A stretch of DNA of 64,000 nt from Rutpela maculata. Its lineage: Eukaryota > Arthropoda > Insecta > Coleoptera > Cerambycidae. The notes under the pieces are model-generated. The model made no database searches. It saw only the letters and a list, made by a program, of their open reading frames with translations, and was not told the origin of the DNA. Positions 11,470-22,984 of the stretch are shown piece by piece. Position 1 is the first letter of the stretch. Every line of letters starts with the position of its first letter. The stretch spans positions 262,775,987-262,839,986 of the forward strand of contig OW386286.2 of the NCBI GenBank assembly GCA_936432065.2. Reading direction: 5' to 3'. The translations under genes were made by a program, and so were the position numbers.

Positions 11470-13120
11470 ATAAATTTCTAATTTATTTAAAGGTATATTC
11501 CTTTGTGAATTAAAAATATTATTGTACTTACCTAAAACTCTGCTGTGCATATGTTGTAGTTGTTCGACGTAGTGGCCAAAAATCTGTAAATAAATTCCAA
11601 TATCTTTAAATTAGTTTATCTACTCTTATTAGGTTATATACTAATTAATGAACTGCTTTTGAAGAATAATTAATAGTATCCATAAACAAATAGCGTGAGT
11701 TATAATGAGTGAGTTATTATAAATCACTAGGTACAGAGCCAATCACCTTTATCTTCATGCCTAGCCTGTCCAATCGAGGTAACGGGCGACACACGAAGGT
11801 GGTAGCCAGGGAGGTAGCGACAGATTTTTCGCGTTAATATCTATAAAGATAGATTTTTTCCCATGATAGCTTAGACAGTATCAATGATGAAATTGCATGT
11901 CTACCAAACTTTTAGTGTTGCAAAAATGAGTAAAAAATTAAAGATGTTATAAAAAGAAATCGATTTTCTGAAATGTCACAAAATGCTACTTTTGATTCGC
12001 TCGTGCTGAGCCGAATTTTCGAATTTCGCCGTGCAATTTACGATCAGGTTTATCTGAAAGACTTCCTCTTTACGTTGCTACATCGTACGGCCGTCCCAAT
12101 GGTGTTCTTCGAAAAATATGAACGTGTCAAGGTTGCATGTTTTTGCAATTTTTTCGGCTCAGAAATGTAAGCTGTTTTTTGTTATTTTTCGCAGATATCT
12201 CCGAAACGGTGGGAGTTAGCGCTAAATAAAAAACGAGATCAAACGAGTATTCTCCACTACGAATCTTTTGCTACCATCAGAATTTTGATTTTTTTTTTCG
12301 TTTCGGAGACAACTACTGAAATGTTGGCCATGTACTTCAAAAAATCACAAATTTTGAGCTTCTGCAGTTGGCAACTTTTTAATCTTAGTTCCTACGCCAA
12401 AGGACTACTCTAGTTAATTTAAATAGAATTAAATTTGCTAAAAATCCTCTTTTTATTTTTTGAATTCCGACAAAAATGAAGGAATTAGACAGGGCGGGAT
12501 TTTTTTTCTCGGTAAAATTTCTCCATTTTGTCACAGTAATTAATCACTAATTAACTGAAATCGATCTCATATACGATGTTCACTTAACATCATGTACTAC
12601 TTTGACGCTTTGTTAATCTTGGCCCTTCGAAACAAAGGTTTCTGAGAAATATATATATATATATTTTTTAATTTACATACACTCTATAGGAAAACGTGTG
12701 TAATTTCCTACTCTTCCTCGAATATCTCGATAATTATCGTTTTTTTCGAAAAATTTGTAGATAGCTTATGTAAAGAGAATTGATTGAGCTTTCTGACGCT
12801 TTTTAAATTTTTTCTCTAACATAAAAAACAAGACTTTTGACTGAATATGAGCTCCGGACTATTGCAGTTCGCGGAAAAGTTTTGAATTTTCCGCCGCGGA
12901 ATATTAGTCTACAAAGCTGATTTTTTTGTCTACAAGCAGTTTATGCACTATTTCGATTAAAAATCACATTCTACCTCCGCTTAAACGTGGTTAAATCTTT
13001 GAAGACAACAGATACAAAAGGGTGTACAACAATTAAATTTTACAGTTCATTTTATTAATAAACAAATTGAGTAATTTGAACAAAGTTTTCTCAATTTAAT
13101 ATTTATTGTTATAATCGTAG
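11470..13120. other. No gene seen
   Basis: Includes a short (TA)n run at about 12648-12665. No supported gene. Confidence 0.5.
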
Positions 13121-13121
13121 A

Positions 13122-13215
13122 TAAAGTATAGTATTCAACTTGCGGTAATTGTAATAACTCACTTGATGCGTGAGTTATTACCTACATTACCGCTCGTTGA
13201 ATAATGTACTATTTT
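13122..13215. repeat. Short fold-back
   Basis: TAATAACTCAC and GTGAGTTATTA face each other across a 7-base loop, with arms extending outward through GCGGTAAT / ATTACCGC and TATTCAAC / GTTGAATA. About 95 bp in total. Confidence 0.8.
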
Positions 13216-13219
13216 CATT

Positions 13220-14355
13220 TTATATATTTTTGGGTCACATTCAGTGTTATATCAAAAAACCAACTTCTGTCTGATCTATTTGGTGCAAACGTTTCTATCA
13301 TTAAATTTTTAAACAGTTTCAGAGAAGTGGAAAAGTATCCAATAAACAGTAGGTAAGAGATTAATATGTTGCTAACATTATTAAAAATTTTATATATGAG
13401 GGGATGAAATCGAGGATTTCTCATTATTTTTCGTTATTCTCGTCATGTTTTAACTATGAGCGCAACGTTGATACACTTTTATATTTCCATATTTTATTAA
13501 TCTCTTAATAACACATAATATATACCAGTAACAGTGTTGGCACGATTGATTGATTTTCAGGAGATTTTTTCTTATATTACGAATACTCATCCTTTGATTC
13601 GTTCCTCATAAGTACTTTATGTTGGAAACACACAAAGTAACAGACGTACCGACAGATAAACGAACATACCAGTGTATATTCTGAGAGACAGACAGACAAC
13701 ATTGGAAGAATTGACGCAGTGAATTCATTATTATTATACCACGGATTGCGGCTCCGGGTTCAAGATGCTTATCATGAAGGAAACGGATGAACTCTCTATT
13801 TTATTATATCTTTCAAAATTTTTCGACGTGCAGATCTCGATTCAGATAATGTTTGCGTCTAAAAGAAAATATTTCTTTTATTTGTAATGCGCTTATTACA
13901 ATTTTTCCAGAAACAATGAATGAACATTTTAAGAGGAGAACCCTTTATAATTACTTAGGAAAAAAGTGTTATATATCATAGAAATAAGATACGAAGTTGA
14001 GAATCGGATTTCCGAGTTTTCGTCCATTAAGCGGCACGTCTCATGGTGGAAATTAGTAAAACGAACTTAAAAGAGCAGCGCAAAGAGATTTAGAATTTCC
14101 CTCTGTCGGCCTCAATATTCCAGGCAGGTGTATGAAACAGTGCGGTACACTGGCAGAAATATTGTTCCTGATAGTTTAGTTGTCTACTTGTTTTACAACG
14201 AAACTTGGAGTTAAAAAGCTGAAGTTTTCAAGTTCTATATAAATTGAATCAATAGCAAAATACTAGACGTATTTTACTAATTTAAACAAAATAATAATAA
14301 AAGTAATTCGCGTTTACTTATTGTTGTGTGAAATAAATACAGAACATATCCCCGT
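13220..14355. other. No gene seen
   Basis: A+T-rich DNA without recognised features. Confidence 0.5.
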
Positions 14356-14360
14356 CACAT

Positions 14361-14895
14361 AGTGCGGCATTTCTCGAAATAGCTGGCCAAAATTCAATAT
14401 ATCCAGCCTGTACACTAAAATTAATATTCGTAAGTTTCCAGACTCACTGATTAGGAATCTGATGTTACAAATTGCAGAAACAAAGTTGCGGATTCAACAT
14501 GGGGGACTGAAACCTTAAAATGTCCAAAATATTAAAAAAAAAAATAGTTCGATGCCCTTCATCTCTTTACTCAAGAATCTGATATTATAATTTTTAAAAA
14601 TAAATTGGCTGCTTCAATATGATGGACTAAAGTTTGTTTTTTAAGTTTCAACACTATTTTTGAAAATTATAATATCCGATTCTTAAGTAAAGAGGTGAAA
14701 GGCATAAAACCAATTTTTTTCGAACATTTTGTGCAATTTTTTAAAGTTTCAGTCTGCCATGTGAATCCGCCATTTTGTTCCTGAAATTTCTAACATCAGT
14801 TTCATAATCAATGAGTCCAAAAGCTTTAGACTATTAATTCTAGTGTACATACTGGATATTCTGAATTTTGACCAGCTATTTGGAAAAATATCCGA
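14361..14895. repeat. Palindromic fold-back element, about 535 bp
   Basis: Two long arms face each other around about 14628. For example AGAATCTGATATTATAATTT at 14574 pairs with its inverse at about 14655-14682, and the outer CTGGCCAAAATTCA with TGAATTTTGACCAG. Arms have drifted but pair over almost the whole length. The minus frame 14826-15050 is incidental. Confidence 0.8.
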
Positions 14896-15149
14896 CTGTG
14901 CATCGTGAGACTGACTCTGTTTGCCTGTCTGTCTGTCTCCATCTGTTGATAAATAGGTTCATTCCATTTACCGACCAACGACTTTTTGTTTCCAAAAATA
15001 GTATCGTAGAATTTTCTCTTCATTAAAATTGTGTTTATTTCTAACACCATCAGGGTCCTGCAAATTGGCTTCAGGTAGGTATTTGTAAGTTGAAATTATA
15101 TATTAAGCACTTATAAAATAAATACAATATATCTGCTCAATATAGGCAT

Positions 15150-15888
15150 CAGCAGCATTATTATTCTTATTAAGAACGCGGACAGATTCTAAGACTCGCA
15201 GTATTCAGGTTTGTCGGCCCATTGTACATTGTGATACCTCGGATCTTCTAGAAAACACTAATGCTCTCCACGAGGGATAGCAGTTCATTCCAGGATGGAT
15301 CCCGTAGTACCTTCGGATGTAAATATTGCCTTTACAGGTACATATGCCTTGATTCTCCTAGTGGTTTGCTATAGCACAGAATATTAGTGATGGTTTCATC
15401 CCCCACTACACACATTCGACAAATAGAATCATCTTTAAACCTCATTGTATATATTCAGAGGACAGTGTCTTATTTATTATTCCACTATCCATCATATTCT
15501 ATTCTATCGAGCTCAACCAACCACTTTACGGTGAAGTCAATTAAAGGTCCATTTATATGAAGCCTCGACTACCTCACTCAGAGGATTTAAGCCCTATAGT
15601 TGTCGAATTGTGCCATGGCTCAGCCCTCAATGAATCAGACTTCTTGACAAACCGAAGACTGGCTCAAGGTCAGGGCAAGGAGATCTTGCTCCTTCTCGGT
15701 TTGTTCCTTCATGTCCCTCCACACCACTGTGTCCGGACACCCATATGAGTTTTACTGAGTTATGTTCATACAGCTCAGGCAAAATATTGCGACAGTGGGG
15801 CGTCAGCTTAGATATTACTTTATTTGATGCAAGAGCCTTCTGAACTGTCTCACTGTCGCTGCACATATAAATATGTCTTTCTACGACT
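15150..15888 (-). pseudogene. Non-LTR retrotransposon RNase H fragment
   Basis: Minus-strand frame (within 15995-15627) reads IYMCSDSETVQKAL, then KLIWVSGHSGVEGHEGTN, the D-S-E/D and W-V-x-GHSG-x-EG-E blocks of RNase H in I/LOA-type retrotransposons. Further downstream, in broken frames, MRFKDDSICRMC resembles the Cys-rich tail of the same elements. Several stops and frame changes make it a relic. The first 35 or so residues of the longest frame (15995-15888) belong to the neighbouring fold-back and not to RNase H. Confidence 0.7.
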
Positions 15889-16775
15889 GGCTTCGAAAAC
15901 GACAAATAACGCACAGTAACCATGGCTCGAGACTGTCTTTTTTCACACGATGTGTGTAAAAATCCAAAAAGACACAGTACTGTCATGTTTTTCATACAGT
16001 CTTGTTGAAAACAGACATCTCTTATTTGTATTTTTTGAAGTAGGCTGGCCTATTCAGGTTCATAGCAACGACTTATTTAACAATTAAACATCAGTTTTGA
16101 AGTCTTCAAACCACATCATTTTTAAAGAAGTTTATTAAAAATGGTTGATCTGTTTACTTATGAAATTGTTTGTATCCCTGCAGTCGTAAAAAATAGTATT
16201 TTAAACAACAAGTTTCGAAAACTAATCTTTTTACACGAGTGAGACAGTTTGGTGGAATGAGCCGAATGCGAGTTTCACAAGTCGAATGAGTATGAAAATA
16301 TGTTTTCAAACGTGTTTTTTACGATATTTTTTCTACGACTGCAAGGAAAACAAACAATTTCATAAGTAAACAGATCAACCATTTTTAATAAACTTCTCTT
16401 CAAGCGATGTGGTTTGAAGACTTCAAAAATGATGTTTAGTTGTAAAATAAGTCGGTTGCTATGAACTTGAATAGGCTAACCTGCTTCAAAAATTGCAAAT
16501 AAAAGGTATCAGTTCTGTTTTCAACAGGACTGTGTGAAAAATATGACAGTACTGTGTTTTTGGATTTTTGCACACATCATGTGAAAAAAGACAGTTTCGA
16601 GTCATGGTTACTGTGCGGTATTTTTCGTTTTCGAAGGCAGTAGTAGAAAAAATATTGTGAACAACACGTTTGAAAACATCTTTTCACACTCACTCATTCG
16701 ACTTCGACTCATTCCAAACTGTCTCACTCGTGTGAAAAGATTCGTTTTCGAAACTTGTTTAAAATATTATTGTCG
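15888..16775. repeat. Large palindrome / fold-back element
   Basis: Left arm 15888-16215 is matched in reverse by 16315-16640: ACTTATGAAATTGTTTG at 16155 against CAAACAATTTCATAAGT at 16352, and the ACAGTACTGT tract in both. The centre segment (16185-16345, with ACACGAGTGAGACAGTTTGG) is itself repeated in reverse at 16640-16775, so the palindrome is nested. No coding capacity. Confidence 0.85.
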
Positions 16776-16839
16776 ACGAAACCTCTTCTGAGATTTTCAT
16801 TTGCACACAGTCAGATGGCATATACCTGTACTTAGAATA

Positions 16840-17060
16840 CACTAGCGTACTTGCCAAGTGGCACTGATATACGAGTCCTTGGTTCGCATCTGTGTACGCC
16901 ACACAGTGGGAAAAATATGCTTATTTTTGGACAAAAATCTTCCGACAATAGAGATTTCAATCAAATTAAATTAAAAAAAATAGCAAATACCCTTGAGACA
17001 TTGTACTTTAGAGTAGTGCTGCGGCAAAGTGGCTTTGGGTTAACCTAACCTAGAAATCGC
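16840..17060 (+). repeat. 3'-end fragment of LOA-like retrotransposon, inverted copy
   Basis: CACAGTGGGAAAAATATGC through GGTTAACCTAACCTAG matches, in the opposite orientation, 18543-18695, the 3' end of the RT remnant there. The end contains two TTAGG-like units. Coding is decayed. Confidence 0.75.
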
Positions 17061-17070
17061 AGATATTCAA

Positions 17071-17523
17071 CATACAGTGGAAGCATAGAAACGACAAAAA
17101 TTTTTTAAAAAATTTTATTGTTCAAATAGGCTTGGAATGTCATGAAACGTCGAGATTGTAAGTTTGAGCAAAGAAAAATGTCTGTCTGTCCGTAACTTTT
17201 TTTTGTGCGCACGATTACTCTGGAACCGTTTAAGATATTGACTTGAAATTTGGTACACGTATGTATTTCAACGAGATTTGGAAGTAGATTATATTTTCAT
17301 GTTATTCCGTTGAAGGGTTGGAGGGTAAATTGGGGTGAATGGGGGTAAATAGGTACATCAAGCGGCTAAGAGTCCATAAAATTGGTATTTAGAGAAGCTA
17401 ATGACAAAAAAAATTTAGCTAACCCCATTACTACCCCCACCCTAATAAAAAAAGGAGTGGAAAAAATTGTGATTTAGTATGTGTACAAGAATCAAAAGCT
17501 TTATTTTTTTTTATTTCACCCAC
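17071..17523 (+). repeat. Repeat X copy 2 (3'-truncated)
   Basis: Begins CAGTGGAAGCATAG and follows X through the CTGTCTGTCCG tract and the CCCCATTACTACCCCC block, then stops near 17523. Confidence 0.8.
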
Positions 17524-17861
17524 ACAGGTAAAAATAAGGATAGTTTTTTATCCATATGATTTTATTCCTATGCATTCAGACTAACATAATTAACAGATTT
17601 AAACCTAATATAACCTATAAGTGAAAAATTGTACGTATTAAATAAAAGTCATAAACCTAAAAGTTTTAACCCTAAACTTTATTCTGCGAATAATGAATGT
17701 TATTGGGTAGCTGAGGGTCATTTCTGAAGTAATTTTTCGCGCAAAATCCGAATCGGCCTCAGAATTGACCCATCCTGTCAACAATAAAAGCGTGTTTTTT
17801 TAGTTCTTTAAACTATTAATTTTATTTTGTAACTTTTTAGTCTTAAATAAACTTAGAGTTT

Positions 17862-18450
17862 TACCCATATCAAGGAGGTTATAAAGAAAAAAGTAGTCCG
17901 CCAGACGCCATTTTGAATTTTTGATGACGTAAGCTACGCTATGTTGCATTGTCATCTGACTTACAGGCGTATGCAAAATTTCAAACCTCTAACTTAACCA
18001 AGAAGTGGGTATGTACGTTTTAGATGAAACACCCTGTACATATAGCAAAGCTACATAGTTTATTGTATTTTACTCGACAAGCCCTTTCATCTAATACCCA
18101 TATTAGGTTATAAAGAAAAAAGTAGTCCGCCATTTTGGCGACAGACGCCATTTTGAATTTTTGATAATGTAATAAAGCCTATGTTGCATTATCACCTGAC
18201 TACTTACAGGCGTATGCAAAATTTAAAATCTCTAACTTACCAAGAAGTGGGTATGTGCATTTTAGATGAAACACCCTGTATATATAGAAACGCTACATAG
18301 TTTATTGCATTTTACTCGCCAAGCCCTTTCATCTGATACCCATATCAAGGAGGGTATAAAGGAAAAAGTAGTTCGCCATTTGGGCAACAGCCGCCATTTT
18401 GAATTTTTGATGATGTAATATAGCCCGTTTCATTGTCAATTAACCTGTGA
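17862..18450. repeat. Tandem array, unit about 246 bp, 2.4 copies
   Basis: TTATAAAGAAAAAAGTAGTC recurs at 17879, 18108 and (variant) 18355. Each unit contains CGCCATTTTGAATTTTTGAT, AGGCGTATGCAAAATTT, AAGAAGTGGGTATGT and ATGAAACACCCTGTA. The first unit lacks 17 bases after CCGCC. The third is partial. Confidence 0.9.
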
Positions 18451-18542
18451 TCTCATAAAAATTAATTTGGTACCCAATATACATGAACACTACTTCGTTT
18501 GTATGTGACTCTCGACCAGGGAGGAAAACGAGGAATAATTTT

Positions 18543-19163
18543 TAGGTTAGGTTAACCCAAAACCACTTTGCCGCAGCACTACTCTAAAGTACAATGTCTT
18601 AAGGGTACTTGCCATTTTTTTAATTTAATTTGATTGAAATCTCTACTGTCGGCAGATTTTTGTCCAAAAAGGGCATATTTTTCCCACTGTGCGCTAGCTG
18701 CACCAGAGTATTCCATCCCTTCAGGACACTGAAGATGCCTTTTACCGCGTTCCAAATCATCTCGACTAGGGAACACGACTGGGGAGACATCTCCTCTGAC
18801 TGAATGATGACTTGTTCCCTTACAGATACGGCGAGAGTCTTAGTATGCCCCAGCCATTGACAGATCGCACTGAACATTCCATTCCTGAACGGTAGGATTG
18901 CTGCTTTCCTCGCTTCCAATTCTCCTTCGACATGCAAGGAACTGAATTACTTCCATTGCAGCCTCTGTAGTGGTTCTAATTTCTCCTATTATTCCTAGAC
19001 AGGCTAGCCTTTGAACTTGACATAGACGAGCCCAAATTGTGGAATGCTCTTGGCAGGGCCACCATATGAGAGCTTTTACCATAATAGTGTACGTCCAGAC
19101 GTCCAGAGAAGTGTCTTTGGACTTATCCCCTATATAGGACTGAAGATGTGTTTGCACAACCAT
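18543..19163 (-). pseudogene. LOA/R1-like retrotransposon RT C-terminal remnant
   Basis: Minus-strand frame reads VWTYTIMVKALIWWP, then QVQRLACLGIIGEIRTTTEA and AAMEV, the post-catalytic RT region of R1/LOA-type elements (usual YGxxVWW and QRxACLxIxGAxRTxPTxAxE). In another frame PSRDDLERGKRHLQCPEGME matches the linker before RNase H. Stops and frame shifts interrupt it. The 3' end carries CCAAAACCACTTTGCCGC and a short TTAGGTTAGGTT tract, shared with 16840-17060. Confidence 0.75.
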
Positions 19164-19289
19164 AGAAATGTGCTGGCTGTCAGCACCATTAAATTTAATT
19201 TAAAATACGGTTGGAAACACGTAATTGTTAATTTCCAAGAAGCAAAAATCAATTATTTTAAGTTTCCTGTTCCTCAGTTAATGTAAAAC

Positions 19290-20008
19290 GTTTTATATCA
19301 AAACAAAATATTAAGCATTAAATTTATAAATGCGATCGGTTGGAGAGAATTATCCTTAACAACTACCAATATTTTGTCATTGTTTCTAATTGCTAATTGC
19401 GATTTGATAGCTTTGCCATATGACGGAAAATTAATAACACGGCACCTTAACCGGGTTAGGGGAGGTGTGGCCCCAAACCACTAAATAATAGTTCGAAACC
19501 CGGTGTGAAATGGGTTTGTGTGTCGCATTGTCAACTGGACACAAGCACTAATTTTAACTTTATTTCTTGAATTCGTCTTAAGACAGAAACTAGCAATTAA
19601 TCAGAATACAAACTTGTAGGAAGACATATATTGTAAAATATATTTTTTTGGTGTGCTGCGACCCAAAATAAATTATAAGAACTCATGTACGACTGTTTCA
19701 AGTAAAGATTTATGAAGATTGATATATTCTTTTAGCGCAAAGCTGAAAATAAGGGTAAATAATAGCCAAATAAAGGAAGTTATTTATATGGGAACCATGT
19801 CATCATGAATCGCAGAATTTTTGAAATAAAGTCTGAATTAAGACTCGAATTTATACAGTAAAGCGAAAGGGATAAAACTGCTTTGAGGGACATCCTATTG
19901 CAGTTCTTTGGGCTTATCCGAGTCTAGCCCTTCGCACAGTGACGGCGGAATAACATTTTGAGTTTTAGAGAAAAAACGTATAAACATTGAACATACATTG
20001 AACTTGAT
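19290..20008. other. No gene seen
   Basis: A GGTT / AGTTCGAAACCCGG segment near 19450-19510 is faintly tRNA-B-box-like but no A box could be placed. Otherwise featureless. Confidence 0.5.
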
Positions 20009-20009
20009 A

Positions 20010-22980
20010 TTTTACATCCACATCCAGTGGAAGTATAGTAACGACACAAATTTTTTTAAAATTTTTATTGTTCAAATAGGCTTAGAATGTCATGAAACAT
20101 CGAGATTTTAAGTTTGAGAGAAAAAAGTTCGTCTGTCTGTCTTGTAACGGCCTCTAGTGGCCATTACATCGAATTGAATTAATAAATTAAATTAGTACGA
20201 ATAAAGTTACAGGGATCTGAAATGTTAAAGCGTTAATCAAGTTAACTTCATTTAAGCGTGCGTGAATAAAGTACGTCCAGTCTCGTGAGGGCGGTACGAT
20301 CGGCGATTCGGGTAGCATGGGCTAGAAATTAGCTGAGCTCGCTCTCTCTAGTTCAACAGCCACAAGATATAGGCGTTTTTGGCCATACTCCGTCAATTAA
20401 ATTTTCAATCTCTTAAATGGATTAACTAAGTAAGTTAATTGTTGGTAATTATTGTATTAGTAAATATTAATCGAGGTTATTTTATTTTAGATGTAGATTG
20501 ATCTGAAATTTTAGAGTTAAATCTCAAATGCAATTTCACATATAATTTTCAAACGTGGACGCGACTGGATATCGTCATTTTTAAAACCTCGTCCTTGACA
20601 AGTAAATCTTGATGTACAGTGTAATGCCTTGGTAGACGCTTATGGAAGGCTTACCTTATTATTAAATCGAACTGGACGTTTCTTATGCCACAGCAGGGAC
20701 GTATCGGGATCTCGTTGAAGAAATAAATTTTAGAATTTTTTTGTCTGGAAGCCATTATCTGGTAGAGCAGTGACGTAAACGACAAGGATGGTAGATTCGA
20801 GTGACATTTAGCTGTAGAATTTTGTTTCGTGCCGAAAGTGGGCAACCCATGTGAGGAGCTGTCTTTCTAACCTGTAGAAAAGTGTCAACTTTGTATCGAC
20901 ATCCAGTGAACATCACGTTTTTTTTATTTGAAGATCCCTCGAACTAAGACAACAACAGCGTCTTAAAGCTAAGATAAGTCTATCATTTTATTATCTATTT
21001 ATAATACCCTTCTAACAAAGTTCATAGTAACAGCTGCTATAAGCAGGATATAAATTCAAAACGTACTATTGACTGCTATTGAACGAGAGAGCCACTTTAC
21101 GATTTAGTCGTATATTTCTAATGTTTTGGTCGGTATAGTCCTCAACTCAGGGGGGGGGGCTACAGGCCTGTGATAACAGTACCGTTAGTGAGTCCCACTA
21201 ATTTATTGTGTTTAAAGGTTTATGTTTGGTACTGCCATAAAACCACGGGGTTGGAGTGGACCTTCAGCCACTAGCCCCGATATCAGGTTAGTTTCTACGT
21301 TATATTTAGTGATAAAATTTTTCTGGGATCGTGGGATTGTGTGTGAATTTATGGTGTTTTAGTGATAAACAAGTTTTATTAACAATCTACAAGGTTGTGA
21401 TTTTTTTGTAGAGTTTTTACTCAAGTACGGTAGATTTCATAACGTAATTCCTGTTACTCCAGTAAGAGTTTTACCACAAGGTGAGGTTAGAACCTTTTAT
21501 TGCAATTTTGTTTGTCAGTCCCTCAAGGTATTTAATAATCAAATTTTATGAAATAATTTTAACGTTTATAGTGAAATAGTGGTAGGAAGTTTGCTTCCGT
21601 TTGTGTATTTGGTTGGGAATTTGCCTATATATTTCCTCAACCGTCGTGAATAGCTCACTGTAAATGTTTGACCTTGTTTTGCATAAACTTTCTTCAGAAA
21701 TTTAATTGTTAGGGTTGGCCTTATGCCCATAAATAAATAAAAAAAATATATATTTTTATTACTAGTTTTCCTTGGAGAACTATATCGTGGGCTTATAGCC
21801 AAAAATCCAATTTTGTCCATCTTTCGGGAATCAAATAATTGAAAATTGTAACTTTCAACTTAAAATTTGTAACTTAACCTGGACACCTTTAATTATTCTC
21901 GTTTTAAATTGGCCTAACTTGTACTGGAGTTTTGATCATTGACCGATTAAGCTAGGTCATTATTTCTTTTCTGTAGTTTACGAAATTGTTTATTGCTAAC
22001 TTCATCCAGAATACTAAATTAGGAATATAGAATACTAACCCAAGTTATCGTCACAGATTAGATATTTTTAAGCATTTCAAGCCATAAAATTGGCCAGACT
22101 AGTTGTTATTCACTAACCTTGTTAAAAATTTTGCGAGTGACGAATTAATTTCGTATTAAACTGTTGTCATTTTAAATTCGTGTTTCTCTGATGTATGTGT
22201 TGTATAGTACCTTTCCTTTCTGATCTTTCTATAGGATCTGGCGCCCAAGATACTCTTGAATTTTAGCCTACTTAAATTCAAAAATTGAAACAAAAAAAAA
22301 AGGAATTTTAAAAAAAAAAAAATTTTTTGACAAAAAAATAAAATAATAATATTCCATCTTTTAAATTTTTATCACGTAAATTACTCTTGGCCTTACTAGG
22401 AGCGTTGCTTACGCTTACCCATGGCCCTTAGCCTCCTAAAAAACTGGCTAGCCGAGCCTAATTTGTGTTGGTAACGAGTTATAATCCTTGTGTAATGTAT
22501 TTTTATAAAGTCCCCAAACAAATTAGTTTTGTGTCATAGAGGGAATGTCAACTGGCCTAATAAATACTATAAGTCAAATTGTAAGTGATGATGTCATTTT
22601 GGGCTCATCCTAATTAAATATTATAGTAAAACCTCAGGATCCAGAACTCAACCACTATAGAGTTATTAAATAATTCCCAAGTTGAAAATAAAGTATTACA
22701 GTCTGTCTGTCTGTAACTTTTTGTGTGCGCAAGGGGATGAATAAAAATTGTGATTTAGTGTGTGTACAAGAACCAGAAACCTCAAAATATTTGTTTACTT
22801 CATCCACCCATCACCACCCCCACCCCGCTACCGATGTGAGGTACCTATCGTTTTATATAGGTTTTTGGGGTAGAGGATTTCAAATATATTAATAAAGTTT
22901 CATAAACAATTATTTCTACATGCAAAATATTTTCGTTTTGAGTGACTTGGATAGAAAATCTGGATGTGGCAGCGGTTTTT
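20010..22980 (+). repeat. Repeat X copy 3, interrupted
   Basis: Left part 20010-20142 (CATCCACATCCAGTGGAAGT through GTCTGTCTGTCT). Right part 22701-22980 (GTCTGTCTGTCTGTAACTTT through GGATGTGGCAGCGG). The right part lacks a long internal stretch of X. Confidence 0.85.
20143..22700. mobile_element. TG...CA insertion into X, probable solo LTR
   Basis: 2558 bp lying exactly between two halves of X. It starts TGTAACGGCCTCTAG and ends AAAGTATTACA, so the ends are TGTAA...TTACA as in LTRs, and GTCT flanks both sides (ambiguous because of the tetranucleotide repeat). No repeated terminal sequence was found inside, so it is not an LTR-internal-LTR element. A TGGCGCCCAAG string at 22242 looks like a tRNA-Lys primer site, but the bases before it do not form an LTR end. 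Solo long LTR is the best reading; an unclassified element is possible. Confidence 0.5.
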
Positions 22981-22984
22981 TAAT

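Noticed and set aside
19440..19560. Possible SINE with B-box-like AGTTCGAAACCC
   Set aside because: No A box at the right distance and no body or tail recognised.
22240..22262. TGGCGCCCAAG as a tRNA-Lys primer binding site
   Set aside because: The sequence before it does not end as an LTR and no matching second LTR exists; kept only as a note on the 20143-22700 insertion.
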